A DNA stretch of 64,000 bases from Alitta virens (lineage: Eukaryota > Annelida > Polychaeta > Phyllodocida > Nereididae). Numbering within the stretch: the stretch's first letter is position 1; each line of letters begins with the position of its first letter. This document shows positions 1 through 11,542 of the stretch, one piece after another. Location of the stretch: contig OW028580.1 in the NCBI GenBank assembly GCA_932294295.1, forward strand, positions 39,527,336 through 39,591,335, read 5' to 3'. Position numbers and translations under genes: made by a program. Under the pieces are notes generated by a model. That model saw nothing but the letters and a program-made list of their open reading frames with translations. It was not told the DNA's origin and did no database searches.

Positions 1-1363
1 AAAAATTCTGAATCCAGTTGCACAGCACAGCTAGTGTAGTTGTGTAGCCTATTACACCAGCGACACATTCATGCCATGTAGAAAAGGCTGAAGACATGTT
101 TGTCTTTGTTTTCATGGCCTGCTCGACATTGCTTCTAAGCCTAGTGTAGTGTGGTGTTCCTCAAGGAGCAAATTATGACCCATTAGGGAACGCGTTGCGC
201 CATTACGTACCATGTTTTGCATGACGTTCGCATGACGCTGGCCAGGACGTGGATTACGACCGACACGACGTCCCATATGCAAATGAGAGTGATACTAAAG
301 GAAGAACTACAGCAAAAGTTACTAAAAACTTGTTCCGTTTGTGGTGTATTTTTGCAATAACACAGGCACTAAAGGATTAGTTTTATCCCAGCGTTTGTCA
401 GGTTAGTTTCCTCTATGCAGATGTAATGCAGAACTGTATGTAAGAAGTAAAGCTGTTGGGAAAACCCTCTGTTGTAAACTGCAGGCATGGCCTACATGGT
501 GTAAAAACATTAGGTTCTTGGTTAATGGCTAGAAGTATCTGATAGTACCTAAGTTGTGTTTCTCTAACAAGTCATTACATCGAAGTTAGTCAGTCGTATA
601 GAATTAGTCATAATGACGAACTTCTTCGTCAAAACATATAGAGAAGTCTTAGATACATGTTCACCTATCATGGATTTTTTCCTGTTCATAGCATGCTCAT
701 AGCAAGTTCTGGATAAGTCACAATGACTATAAGACTGACTAACTTTAATGATGAATCTGACTGACTTGTTAGTCAACATTGGCTGTGAGCAGTATAATAT
801 CATTCTGAACAAAGGCCAAAATGTCTCAGATCTTAGTCAAGTAAGAGGTGACACAGTCATTAGACTTTGAAATACACAAAATACAAAACATTTTAAATTG
901 ATATAAGTTAGAGAGTCTATCAACTTTTTAAAGTCTGGCTTTCTGCTGGTTGAAACAAAAACGATTAAATCACCCATTAGACTTAATGAAAGGCTGTCAA
1001 GAATTTATAAAGAGCTGAATGCCATGTCAGATCTACTTTGCTTTCATTTGAAGTTTTGCTGTAATCCCTGACCTCTGGTGGAGTATGCACCCCCTGAGAA
1101 TTATGGGATATGTATTGGAACGGAAGTTCACGCACAAATGGAATTATGGGAAAACTTTTAGGAATATCTGGAATATGACCTCACACAAAGTTTAGATAGA
1201 TACTTCATAGACACGAATGTCATAAATATGTCATAAAAGTTTTGTTATAAACATTTCTTATGATTCTAAAGCATTCTATTCTCGATTAGAAGCCGGGTCA
1301 GACACAAGCCTGGAAGATCATGATACGCTGTGTTGTAACCCCATTATTGCATTTCTGCTTTAG
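1..1363. other. intergenic, no gene seen
   Basis: AT-rich noncoding DNA. A CpG- and CRE-rich patch is listed separately at 184-300. From 560 to 870 the words TAGTCA and TGACTA recur. The phrase AATTATGGGA occurs twice near 1100 and 1141. Every frame is broken by stops and no exon can be supported. Confidence 0.7.
184..300. promoter_or_regulatory. CpG/CRE-rich patch with octamer motif
   Basis: In an AT-rich setting this patch has many CG dinucleotides and several ACGT cores (TTACGTAC, TGACGTTCG, GGACGTGG, CGACGTCC). It ends with the octamer ATGCAAAT near 277. It shares the string TTTGCATGACGTT, or nearly so, with a similar patch at 42890-43025. It could be a promoter or enhancer or two copies of one old repeat. 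No transcript can be tied to it. Confidence 0.25.
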
Positions 1364-1588
1364 AAGTAAGTAAGTAAGTAAGTAAGCAATAAGTAAGTAA
1401 GTGATAAGTAAGTAATAAGTAAGTAATAAGCAAGTAAGTAAGTAATAAGTAAGTAAGTAAGTAATAGTAAGTAATAGTAAGTGAGTAAGTAATAAGTGAG
1501 TAAGTAATAATTAAGTAAGTAATAAGTGAGTAAGTAATAAGTAAGTAAGTAATAAGTAAGTAAGTAAGTAATAAGTAAGTAAGTAATA
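1364..1588. repeat. (AAGT)n / AATAAGTAAGT microsatellite
   Basis: Tetranucleotide AAGT repeat with interspersed AATAAGT variants, about 225 bp. The long tyrosine/leucine-rich reading frame across it is a repeat artefact. A second array of the same type lies at 7731-7910. Confidence 0.95.
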
Positions 1589-2935
1589 AACAAGAGCAAA
1601 TACAACCAGGCTTTTGTTACACAGTTAGCTGCCAAATTCTCTATTTTATTGCCTCCTTCTTATAGTGTTATTTTTCAATAACCTTTCTCTATTAAAAGCA
1701 ATTACTGGACCATACTATAGTGAATGACTATTTATTCTTCTTGCATCCAATATTGTTCATCCAAACATGACTGCCATTAAGCGATGACCTTCACTTTTGA
1801 CCTCTTACGTAACACCTTAACCCCATGTCTGTCATCAATTAGTAATCGATGCAGGGCCCTCCCCTATGAGTCGTATGATGGAGATCACATGATCAAGGCA
1901 AGTTGTCAGGTGTACTTGTTTATTTAAGACGGATAGCTCAAGGTCAAAGTTTATTTTGAAGGTCAGGGTACCTTTGAAGGTAGATAGGGATTCCTTGGCC
2001 CTCATGTGACTCATTTAAGTGGCCCCAAAATCAAATGTTAGCTACTGTATAAAATGGCATCTCTAATGCATTTTGACGCTTGCCATTTCACTTCTCTTTC
2101 TTTTGTGTCCTTCATAGCAGTTCAATTCATTTTCAATTCATGCTTATTAGTAATTATTACCATTTCGTGTTATGTTTTTTTACAACTGACAGTCTGATAC
2201 CCATATATATTCACAAAAAATAGCCAGCTGACGCCAAATAGACATATACTAGCTTTTAAGATTTGGCAATTGCAGTTATTATGATGGCAAGCTGTGCCCA
2301 TAAATAATAATTTTGAATGCACACTAAAATTGCAATACAGATAATTCATTTATTATATAATATAGATCAATCGACGATATTTATGAAAATAGCTAATACA
2401 TTCATTCATGGGACTTTTATAATTCATTTCAGTTAAGTACCTAATAGGGTGGTTGGGGTTCTATTATATCCTTTGCCTCACTACATTGCTTTAATTAAAG
2501 GGCATCTGTATTCTACAAGACTAGTGACCTTTCTATTAATATTTTCCCACTATTCCCCTAGAGGGCGCCTTGGTATGGAAGGTCAAATAATGTCACGTGA
2601 CTGCATCAGGGGTCCTGCAAGGGGACACCAAGTGACAAAGAAGGGCACTTAAAGCACTTAAGTCCGTTTCTATGGCAACAGGTTCAATCTGAGGTCAGGG
2701 ATTGTTACCTGTGAATGAAGCCCATAATTTCATCAAGGGCAATATGAAAGATACATAGACCCAGATTTGGGTGTAATTGAATGAAAGGTCTGTGCAGCCA
2801 TGGTAGAAGTGAATGCTAATTGACAGAGTACATCAAATAATTAACTACAAGGTCATGTATTATCCATGAAATAAGTCTTATGCAGCTGTATCATGTATTA
2901 ACTTTGTTGGGTGTATGTATTATTTCAATGTTTGC
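1589..2935. other. intergenic, no gene seen
   Basis: AT-rich noncoding sequence. A few direct nuclear-receptor-like half-sites (TGACCT, AGGTCA) lie at 1785-1810 and 1940-1980. An X-box-like palindrome (GTTTCTATGGCAAC) lies at 2666-2679. A CTCF-like site is listed separately. No coding exon was recognised. Confidence 0.65.
2555..2569 (+). promoter_or_regulatory. CTCF-like motif
   Basis: The 15-mer CCCCTAGAGGGCGCC fits the bilaterian CTCF core (CC-N3-AG-R-K-GGC-R-S) well. Motif match only; occupancy is unknown. Confidence 0.3.
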
Positions 2936-3082
2936 TATGTCTCAATGTCCCAATGCTACAAGTAGTGAAATTCAGTCAGTTTATGCAGGCAGACGTAATG
3001 ATGAGATGATAAGGCTTGGAGTTAGCACCATATCACACAGTACACATTTAGCCTATGAGTGGAGTCTTTTACTTGCCTCAGA
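2936..3082 (-). mobile_element. SINE copy (family 1), 5'-truncated
   Basis: Matches the - strand of the dispersed family. Shared landmarks on the + strand are the CTCAATG start, GACGTAATGATGAGATGATAAGG in the middle (divided here as GACGTAATG and ATGAGATGATAAGG), and the CTTTTACTTGCCTCAG end. The tRNA-like head is missing. The copy is diverged, with the usual middle part near 3030-3060 altered. Confidence 0.75.
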
Positions 3083-4759
3083 ACAGACGAAAGTACTACG
3101 ACAAGTTTAAATTTAGTCTTCTTTTGTGGCATAAATTTCTTATTATCATTTAAGAGATAACTAATTATGACAAACGACACAAAAATCTGAAAGTTGATAT
3201 ATCTTGACTTTGGCAGCATATTAACCTCAGACTGTTTATGACGTAAAAATTGCAAACTTTTCCTTAGATTTGGAAAATGCACACTCGTTGAGAAACAAAT
3301 AATTGCACTGAGAATAGGTTTATCAATTCACAGATTACTAATTCTGAAGAAACGCACAAAAAAGAACAAAGTTGATATCATTATGTCAAAAGAACGATCT
3401 AAAAAATGTCTTTTTGATAAGTGCAGGACTGCAAATTGTCAAGTTAAATGTCGGAAGTGCCTGAGTAAACAGTAATAATACCCTGATGATAACAATATCC
3501 CCCAATTACATAATCTTTTTAAGATAAAACGGCAAAATATGGTGTCAAATGTTTGGCCAGACATCACAGCAAGACAGTGAGCTGGCATCGAGTGAGTCTA
3601 AAATAACATTAGTCTATCTGGATGGCATCAGCAAATATCCAATGTGTGCAATATGATAACTAAATCAACATCTGACCTTGACCTTTGACCTTTATTGTAT
3701 AAACGAATAGTGCAGTCAGTATGAACACTGTCCAATGTGTGCATAACACATTATGTAATTTGTGTGGAATATGGAGACACAATATATGGCATCTGTGGTA
3801 TACAATCACTAAACAACGCTTAACCAGACCCCTCTTAAAGTGACTGACCCCTGACCTTGACATTTGACCTCTAAATTCGAACATCTTGCTCCAAGTCAAA
3901 CTTGACTCATATTGCACACTCGTGTGAATGACATGTACATATCATATGAAAATCAGGAATAGTGGGATTCAGGTAAAAAATGAATGTCAATTTTTATAAA
4001 CTAGTGCAAATTACAATGTGTCACTCTTATTACATATTTCATGTCATATCATCATACATTTGTATAATCAATAAGCAGGACCAATGTATGATGCAGATAC
4101 TTCTTAAGACTAATGACTTTGTCTTAATATTATGGCCATATTAAGGCAAGATTGTTGTACACATTTATGTACATATATTCTAACTGCAACATGGGTTGTT
4201 TCTCCCATAGGTCCATCTTGATTTGTTACTGCAGTAAAAAAACTACAGTTGTAGATTCCTTCCATATTGTTTGTTCTTCTTGGCATTCTGGAGGATAATA
4301 GGCAATAAGTTACTTGTAAGAGCCATTGTTTCAGACTCGTATTGTTCCTCTTCGTTTGTTTGTTCTTTTGTCTTTCTTATGGAGATACATTGGCGCCATC
4401 TATCTGAAGGACACAGAAATGCTACACTTCTCTGTTACAAAAAACAACCAGTTGACAAATTGTCTGCTGATTGACAGATAATCTCCCTGATGATTGTTTC
4501 ACTCAGCAGTTCTGCAAGTTATTTATTTGCTACTCTTTGGATGTTAAATGGTCTTCCCTGTGTATTTACTTTACAGTGAAGAGAATTGTTGGCTGGTAAT
4601 ACAGATTTATACATGGTCAAACAAAAGGTCATGGAATGTACTTATAGCTGTTTCCTCCACTTTGTAACGGATTGCTCTATGGCAATAACTCAGGGTGCAT
4701 AAGTTCGAACCACAGTACAATTCAACTGTTTATGACCTACACCACATGAATCTCTGAAT
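3083..4759. other. intergenic with nuclear-receptor half-site runs
   Basis: Noncoding. TGACCTTGACCTTTGACC occurs at 3673-3690 and TGACCTTGACATTTGACC at 3852-3869. Each follows a CCAATGTGTGCA word (near 3639 and 3731), which suggests a diverged local duplication of about 90-180 bp. From about 4200 to 4760 nothing distinct is seen until the pyrimidine tract begins. Confidence 0.55.
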
Positions 4760-5526
4760 CTCATCACATCATCTTATTCTTCTTTTCTTCTCCTCATTAT
4801 TCTCCTTGTTCTTGTTCTTTTTCTGTCTTTCTTCATCTTCTGCTTTTTCTGCTTCCTCGTGATCTACTTCTACTTATTTTTCTCCTTCTTCTTGATCTAC
4901 TTCTACTTCTATATCTACTTCTCCTTCTTCTTGATCTACTTCTCCTTCTTCATCTACTTCCTCTTCTCCTTCATCATCATCTACTTTCTCTTCTCCTTCT
5001 TGATCTACTTCCTCTTCTGTTCTTCTACTTCTACTTCTTCTCCTTCTTCATCTACTTCATCATCTCCTTCTTCATCAACTTCCTCTTCTCCTTCTTCTTC
5101 ATCTACTTCCTCTTCTCCTTCTCCTTCTTCATCTACTTCCTCTTCTCCTTCTTCATCTACTTCATCTTCTCCTTCTTCATCCACTTCCTCTTCTCCTTCT
5201 TCTTCATCTACTTCCTCTTCTCCTTCTCCTTCTTGATCTACTTCCTCTTCTCCTTCGTCATCATCTACTTTCTCTTCTCCTTCTTGATCTACTTCCTCTT
5301 CTGTTCTTCTTCATCTACTTCTACTTCTTCTCCTTCTTCATCTACTTCATCTTCTCCTTCTTCATCCACTTCCTCTTCTCCTTCTTCTGCATTTACTTCT
5401 TCTTCTCCTTCTTGATCTACTTCTTCTCGTTCTTTTTCTTATTGATCTACTGCTACTTCTTGGTCTTCTCCTTCCTATTGATCTATTACTTCTTCTTCTT
5501 CTCCTTGTTGTTCTTCTTCTTCCTCT
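4760..5526. repeat. polypyrimidine CTT/CTC minisatellite
   Basis: About 770 bp of almost pure C/T on the + strand, built from variants of TCTACTTCCTCTTCTCCTTC. It has higher-order structure: the segment starting near 4959 recurs almost unchanged near 5243, an offset of 284 bp. The Ser/Phe-rich (+) and Arg-rich (-) frames are artefacts. Such tracts can form triplex (H-) DNA; that is general knowledge and not shown here. Confidence 0.9.
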
Positions 5527-5637
5527 TGATGGGGTAAATATATAACATGGTGTATAGACTTCAATCCTTCTTATCTCATCATTATTTGCTTTACAGCTGG
5601 TCATCCAAGATGACTAAGCTTCAGACTAAGTGGCATT
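5527..5637 (+). mobile_element. SINE fragment (family 1), 3' half
   Basis: Starts at GATGGGGTAAAT, continues through CTTATCTCATCATTAT and AGCTGGTCATCC, and ends at the family 3' end GACTAAGCTTCAGAC...GGCATT. It abuts the pyrimidine tract, so its 5' part is absent or was overrun by tract expansion. Confidence 0.75.
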
Positions 5638-6477
5638 AAAACAATACAATACTAACTTTATACCGCCAAAAATCGCTAAAATGGTGGGACTTTACTAATA
5701 AAAAAAGTCTTGTCAACCTAAACTGCGTAGAGGGGAAAACTCAAAAAGCAGATTGACAGATTGACAGACTAAGTATTTGGCGACAGACTGGCGCCAACAT
5801 TTGACCATTTGGCCCCCAATTAGCAGTGATTGTCAGCAATTTGTAAAGTCAACAAAATTATTGGGAAAAACAGGGTTGCTGAGCAACAGTCTGTGAACAG
5901 GGTCAACAGTTTCGGTCATTAGAGCAGAAAAAAGGTGACGTCAAATTGAAAGCAAAATGCTGCAAGTGATTACTGTCTGTCAAAGACAAAGGAATGTGTA
6001 AAAAAGTGTCAATATAAAGTGTCAATCACAACATTTGGACTCAATTTATTTGTGGATTTTTTGTCTTTCTGTCACCCACATAGAACAATTGGACTGACTG
6101 CGATGAGAACAATGAGTCGACAAAAAGACTAAAAGTGACTTAAAGTGACTACAGCATAAAGTATGACTCTCTTGAGTAGTCAGTTCGACTATTTATTGGT
6201 ATATTGTGTTCCCTATGGAGGTGCCAGTGGTTTACGAACCCAGTAATCTGATAATAGGGTAAAATGTTATTACCTCTGCTTAGTTCTGTTGGGATCTACA
6301 TTGAATTTGGCATGGATCTTCATGCACTGAAGTTAATAATAGAGATATTATTATTATCATCATAGTATAAGTTGGATTTTGTAGATGTGACGAATATTCC
6401 ACAACATCTGCACGTAATATAAGGAACTTTCCCATAAATATATTTTCAGAAATATATGTTTTAGTCAAGAGCTGAAA
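5638..6477. other. intergenic, GACTA-rich
   Basis: Noncoding. Recurrent GACAGACT, TTGACAGA and AAAGTGACT words occupy 5740-6190. No exon, RNA or recognisable transposon is visible. Confidence 0.6.
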
Positions 6478-6637
6478 TGTCAATATCTCCATGTTACTAA
6501 GTCTGAAAGCTTAGTCAGCTTATATGACCACATTGACTGGCTATCAGAGGCAGACATAATGATGAGATTTGGAGTCAACACTATGTTACACATTACACCA
6601 TGGGTGGGCTCTTTTACTTGCTCAGCATAGACACCAA
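6478..6637 (-). mobile_element. SINE copy (family 1), 5'-truncated
   Basis: On the + strand it runs from TGTCAATATCTCC through GTCTGAAAGCTTAGTCAGC, CATAATGATGAGA and CCATGGGTGGG to ACTTGCTCAGCATAGACACC. The tRNA-like head is missing and a deletion removes the usual GATAAGGCTT segment. Confidence 0.8.
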
Positions 6638-6989
6638 TATAAAAAATGTCACTTGAAAAATACATAAATGTAAATTTAGGTATTAAAGTATGTAGTATAA
6701 TTTCAAAAAGATATTTGCTGTGACACAGACTGACTATGCCAGTTCCGCCGGAAGGGGCCTGTGATGGGACCTGCTGGTCCACGAGGTCAACAGGTGTGGT
6801 TCGAATGAACGTACACTTTGGCAGGGTTGTTTCATTCCCCTTGGAACCCTGCTTGGCTGACACCTTAGACAGTTTAGCCACTTAGTTTCCCACCACCACC
6901 CCAAATTTCTCTATTATTTCAATATTTAAGGTGTTGTTGTTCACAGGATTATTTTGGCGCCATCCATTCAATATGCTATTAATAGCACA
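6638..6989. other. intergenic, no gene seen
   Basis: Noncoding. The string TTTTGGCGCCATCCATTC lies at 6952-6969, similar to TTGGCGCCATCTATC near 4390. Nothing else is recognised. Confidence 0.5.
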
Positions 6990-7094
6990 AGCGTATCATG
7001 GTGCAAACGCCACCTAGGGATAATCATAACATGATGCAAACGCCACCTAGGGATAATCATAACTTAATGCAAACGCCACCTAGGGATAATTATA
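6990..7094. repeat. 33-bp tandem repeat, three copies
   Basis: Three nearly identical copies carry the core GCAAACGCCACCTAGGGATA at 7003, 7036 and 7069, an exact 33-bp period. Copies differ by only a few bases, so the duplication is recent or conserved. No reading frame is implied. Confidence 0.95.
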
Positions 7095-7730
7095 ACATTC
7101 GTTACGTCACTGCTTTATATTATAACATAATATAGTTTCTTATTTTTTATAGATAGTTGCATTGTTCACACCATTTGTATTTCCCACAATGGTAACCCCC
7201 CCCCCCCCCCCATCCCTCCTCGAATGGCTTAAAACACACACTTACACTTGTAGATCATTCGAACCCTGGCATTGTACTTTTATTTAATTCTGTAATGGCC
7301 AACAGCTTTATGACATCAAATCACTGCATGTCATAATATTGGCACTTTCTTAAGACATAACCATAAATATTGTATTTTTTACCTTTATGGTTCATATCTC
7401 TCATTTTTATTGATATACAGCATAACTTCCACCTGCCCCTCTGGAAGAAGTCCAATATTGTTATGAGGCATTAGCCTGCTTTTACCTGTTTTGGCAGCAA
7501 CCATACAGCTGTGTGGTTTCATTTGGCACTGACAGCAATATCAAGTCTTATATACACTGTCTACAGTCACTAAAGTGGGGGTTCATCATAAGACCACCTC
7601 ATAATTAAGGCTATGCCAGGATTGTTCTACATACTTAGATACTTCATTCAGGGTAGTTGCTTCAATAAGTACTTGCTGCACTGGCCAAGAAAAGTTTAGG
7701 CCGATGTGATACCAATTGTTTTCTTATTTC
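7095..7730. other. intergenic with poly-C run
   Basis: A run of 16 C lies at 7196-7211. Near 7575-7620 the phrase ATAAGACCACCTCATAATTAAGG matches (in two parts) the AAGACCACC words of pogo/Tigger-like relics elsewhere. No gene seen. Confidence 0.5.
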
Positions 7731-7768
7731 AAGTAAGTAAGTGAGTGAGTAAATAAGTAAGTAAGTAA

Positions 7769-7799
<31 letters not shown>

Positions 7800-7910
7800 G
7801 AGTCAGTAAGTAGTAAGTAAGAGCAAGTAAGTATGTAAGTAAGTAAGTAAGTAATAAATAAATAAGTACGTAAGTAAAAAAATAAGTAAGTAAGTTAGTA
7901 AGTAAATAAA
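7731..7910. repeat. (AAGT)n microsatellite
   Basis: About 180 bp of AAGT repeats with GAGT and AATA variants. Same repeat type and same strand as 1364-1588. Confidence 0.95.
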
Positions 7911-8572
7911 CATAAAATGTGATATCTGGAGGTACCTTTAACCCAGTGTCAACGCTGAGGCAAGTGTATAACCCACAGTGAAGGTAAATGTGCTTGATAT
8001 TTTTGAAATTCTAGGTGGCCTTTATAGAGAGGTTCTTCAGTATGTGCAATATCACATATGATGGTGGTGATCTATCCTCCATGGGGCAATATAAGGCTCT
8101 TTTGGACACCCCAAATTCATGAGCCTCAAATCACGGAGCTCCTAAATCTTCATCTGCCACAAAGTATATAGTGTGTGTGGAGAGACAGCATATAACTCAT
8201 AGATGTCATGCCGTTTAGTCTGCTGGACATTACTCACTCATGTCATGTCTTTTGGTGATGCCTTTTGGTCTGGCCTGACTCATATGCCTAACGTTCATGT
8301 AATAACTGGTCTATTAATAGTAAACATGATCTATAGCCCCTGTATTTGGACAGAGCAGGGAGTGATGAGATATGTGAGCAGACTCCATATGCAATTGCAG
8401 CAAACGGTTTGGCACCAGTGTCAACAGGTCTCTTAAAAATGTGTTGGTAGAATGATGGAACTGTGTATATACATCAGGTCTGTATTGAGGTCACTTCACT
8501 ATTGGAACCAATAAATCTGGGCTTCTTTGTATATCTTTTTGATGTGGCTACCTCACCATTTAGACCACCAAA
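7911..8572. other. intergenic, weak SINE trace
   Basis: Noncoding. At 7940-7990, GCTGAGGCAAGTGTATAACCC...GGTAAATGTG (spelled in parts) is a short diverged + strand piece of SINE family 1. Nothing else is recognised. Confidence 0.45.
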
Positions 8573-8810
8573 GTTGGATCCATGGCCAAGTTGAATGGGT
8601 TGTCCTTTTGTTGACTTCAGCTGAAGGTCCCAGGTTCGATCACTGGCCCGGGCACTCTTCATGAGCTACATTTCAGCTGGATGTCGATTGCATGAGACCT
8701 TAAATTGGAGGTGCCTTGTACTCGGTGCCTATGCCTAAGCAAGTAAAAGATACCATCAATGGGGTAAATGTGTGACATGGTGTGGACTCCTAGCCTATCA
8801 TTACTTCCAG
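8573..8810 (+). mobile_element. SINE copy (family 1) with tRNA-like head
   Basis: Near full length. The head has an A-box-like TGGCCAAGTTGAATGGG at 8583 and a B-box-like GGTTCGATCAC at 8633, spaced as in a pol III internal promoter. The body carries CATGAGCTACATTTCAGCTGG, TGCCTTGTACTCGGTG, GCAAGTAAAAGA, GGGGTAAATGTGTGACATGG and GTGGACTCC. The 3' end beyond TTACTTCC is lost. Confidence 0.8.
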
Positions 8811-9806
8811 ATCCATAGACATAGACATATATGATATTAAAAATATTATGTCTTCAATATTTGTCTGGAAAATGTTAAAAGTTCTTCAATTGAGATTCCA
8901 ATGAAATCCTCACTACGTTGACATCAAGAAGGCAGTGGCGACCCCTATACTTAATAACATAGCATTACAATATGCAATGATTAGATTGCAAAAAATTATA
9001 ATACTATGCCATTGATATATTCATCCGAGTTCCAAAATTCCTAATGGCATCCATTTCAATATTCAACAATGTCATTTATATAATATGATATAATAATATT
9101 TCGTTTTTCTGACAACTGTACTGTTTGTGTAGCATTAATAATTTACTAATTAATTCAATCAGGCTCACAGCATCTGAATATTTTAGTAGACAATACCTCT
9201 CTCTCTAGTGCATAGAGACAAAGAGCGTGTCATTATTGATATAGGACCTTTTTCATTATCTTATACAAATTCACCAAAGAAAACCTACATAGACAAATCA
9301 AATATTGACTTTGCTTGGGGAGATTTGCTATAATGGATTGTTTAATGATTCATCAGAGCATTGCCATGTCCCCTTCAAGATAAATTAGATCCATGGCAGT
9401 GTCGAGGGTTGGGTAAATTGAGTTCAGAGTGCTCTATACATATAAACATGCGTTTTGTATAGTAAAATTCTGCATTGTGTTATGAAGTCAAAAATGTATG
9501 GAAACCAACATAGAAGTGAAGTAGTATACTCCAGGATTAATGAAATAGACAATAAGAAAAAACCAAATATATCCAGTGGATCCTCGCCATTTAGACCTCC
9601 CTTTGGTTATTTGCAAAATTGTCTCCATAGAGAGGTAAAATACAGCAGGGTCAAAAAATTATAGGTTCAATTGAGATGTTCAACTAAATGTCAAACACGA
9701 TGTGGACTCCAAGGCCTAGCATTTCGTCATTATTTCTGCCAACAGAAGCTGTTTTAGCCCGGCCAAATCAGCTAAAAGATTCTGATGAAATCGATAGTGC
9801 AGAAGA
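8811..9806. other. intergenic, weak SINE trace
   Basis: Noncoding. At 9698-9745 the phrases GATGTGGACTCCAAGGCC and TTTCGTCATTATTTCTGCC are a diverged + strand SINE family 1 fragment. The 69-codon frame at 9455-9664 shows no recognisable domain. Confidence 0.5.
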
Positions 9807-10086
9807 TATAGATAGATAGATAGATAGATAGACAGATAGACAGATAGACAGATAGACAGATATATAGATAGATAGACAGCTATATAGTTGTTATATAGAT
9901 AGTTAGTTAGATGGTTAGATAGATAGATAGTTAGTTAGATAGTTAGATAGATACATAGACAGATAGACAGATAGATAGACAGCTAGATACATAGACAGAT
10001 ATATAGATAGACAGACAGATAGATACATAGACAGACAGACTGATTGACAGATAGATAGATAACCAGACAGATAGCCAGATAGCCAT
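9807..10086. repeat. (GATA)n/(CAGA)n microsatellite
   Basis: About 280 bp of GATA repeats interrupted by CAGA and GTTA units. The Tyr/Leu/Ser-rich frames over it are artefacts. Confidence 0.95.
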
Positions 10087-10432
10087 ACATCATACATGCT
10101 GTCAGTGCCTGTACATATTCTGCCTAGAGCCTTTGCTTGCATAGTACATGATCTGCACCTCAGGGTCTGTCTTGAAACATGTTGGACGCTTGTACACTTT
10201 TAGTCTGCTTTTGTAGCTCATGAATATTCAATAAATAACCTCCAAAGACTTGAGTCAACAAGTTATGCGTCTAATTTATCATTTGCTGCAAGAAAAAAAC
10301 ACATTTGGAAAGGCTGGGAGTGCAGACAAAATTCCAAGTTTGCAATGTTACTATTATGAATGACTGAAAAAAAGAAACTATTACAAGATGTCAAAATTAT
10401 TATTTTTTACCACCGTCTGAATTAAGAACATA
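10087..10432. other. intergenic, no gene seen
   Basis: Short noncoding gap between two GATA/CAGA arrays; nothing recognised. Confidence 0.5.
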
Positions 10433-10494
10433 GGTAGATATATAGATTTATAGATAGATAGATAGATAGATAGATAGACAGATAGGTAGATAGA

Positions 10495-10529
<35 letters not shown>

Positions 10530-10575
10530 CTAGACAGACCGACAGACAGACAGACAGACAGACAGACAGATAGAC

Positions 10576-10634
<59 letters not shown>

Positions 10635-10653
10635 TAGATAGATAGATAGATAG
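10433..10653. repeat. (GATA)n/(CAGA)n microsatellite
   Basis: About 220 bp with alternating blocks of GATA and CAGA. It lies 350 bp from the previous array of the same type. Confidence 0.95.
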
Positions 10654-11234
10654 CCCTACATCACAATGGTGATGTTTACTGATGCCTTTGTTTTTTTGAC
10701 ATGTACATGAATGTGCATTAAACCATTAAATATTTCCCTGACAAAGTTAGAAACTGTTAAGTGTTCAAGCACTACAATACTTCCAAACTCCATTAAATAA
10801 ATGTTTAGTTTAGAACAGCCCTCCAACTTTAATTATAAGTTCTCCGTGGACGTACATACACAGTTGTGTAGCGTAGAATTTTTAAGTAGGTTTCCCTTTG
10901 ATGTTATTCTTTGCTTTGGAGTGTTTGCATAAAGCTCCGTGTTGAACAAGATCATGTAAGCTTTCATTATGACATGTTTTTTCATGCTTCATAAAAAAAA
11001 GTAAAACATGGAAAAAGCGAAGGAATTCTCCGCGCGAGAGAAAATTGAAATGTCAAACTCAAGAGCTGACTGGAGATCTAAAGTCGTGCGCATAAAATGT
11101 TTGCCAGGATCGGTTTGCCAATTTTTATTTGCCAATGTTTATTTGCTTGAAATTTGCCATACTCTCTTTCACTGACTTTGCTCAATCAGCACTTAGTGTA
11201 GCTGTATCTTGAATGGTAATTTCCTGTATTTGAT
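10654..11234. other. intergenic, no gene seen
   Basis: AT-rich noncoding. A small CpG patch (TCCGCGCGAGAG) lies near 11028. No exon or RNA is seen. Confidence 0.5.
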
Positions 11235-11331
11235 CACTTGGGTCTGAAGCTTTGTCAGCTTATGTGACCAGCTGCCAGAGGCAGATGTAATGATGAGATG
11301 ATAAGGCTTGGTATCCACACTACGTTACACA
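11235..11331 (-). mobile_element. SINE fragment (family 1), 3' half
   Basis: + strand landmarks: TTGGGTCTGAAGCTT, GTCAGCTTATGTGACCAGC, CAGAGGCAGATGTAATGATG and GATAAGGCTTGG. Only the 3' half of the element remains. Confidence 0.8.
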
Positions 11332-11531
11332 TAATTGTGAAATTGATGTATAATACACTAAAAACAAATACAATGTAACCACTTTTTTGAGACCACTTCA
11401 CTAGCAAGACCAACCATTTTTTAGACCCTATTTTATTTTTACCACATGCATTTTACCTCTTTAATATTTTTAAATCATATCTGAAACTTGTTAGTTGTGG
11501 GTGTGAAAAAATTGACCATGACAAGGGGATG
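11332..11531. other. possible pogo/Tigger-like relic and flank of the tRNA gene
   Basis: At 11375-11430, ACCACTTTTTTGAGACCACTTCACTAGCAAGACCAACC (in parts) has the repeated AAGACCA rhythm of pogo-type terminal sequences seen elsewhere in the window. A second TTGACCATGAC at 11512-11522 duplicates the 3' end of the tRNA gene 30 bp away. Confidence 0.3.
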
Positions 11532-11536
11532 AAAAA
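11532..11536 (-). terminator. RNA polymerase III terminator of tRNA-Arg
   Basis: Five T on the - strand, six bases after the tRNA 3' end. This is the normal pol III stop signal. Confidence 0.7.
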
Positions 11537-11542
11537 TAAACT

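Noticed and set aside
4670..4725. tRNA-like A and B box words (also near 28461 and 26125)
   Set aside because: No cloverleaf can be folded and no SINE body follows; probably chance or decayed heads.
4859..5604. Ser-rich and Arg-rich frames over the pyrimidine tract
   Set aside because: Translation artefact of a simple repeat on both strands.
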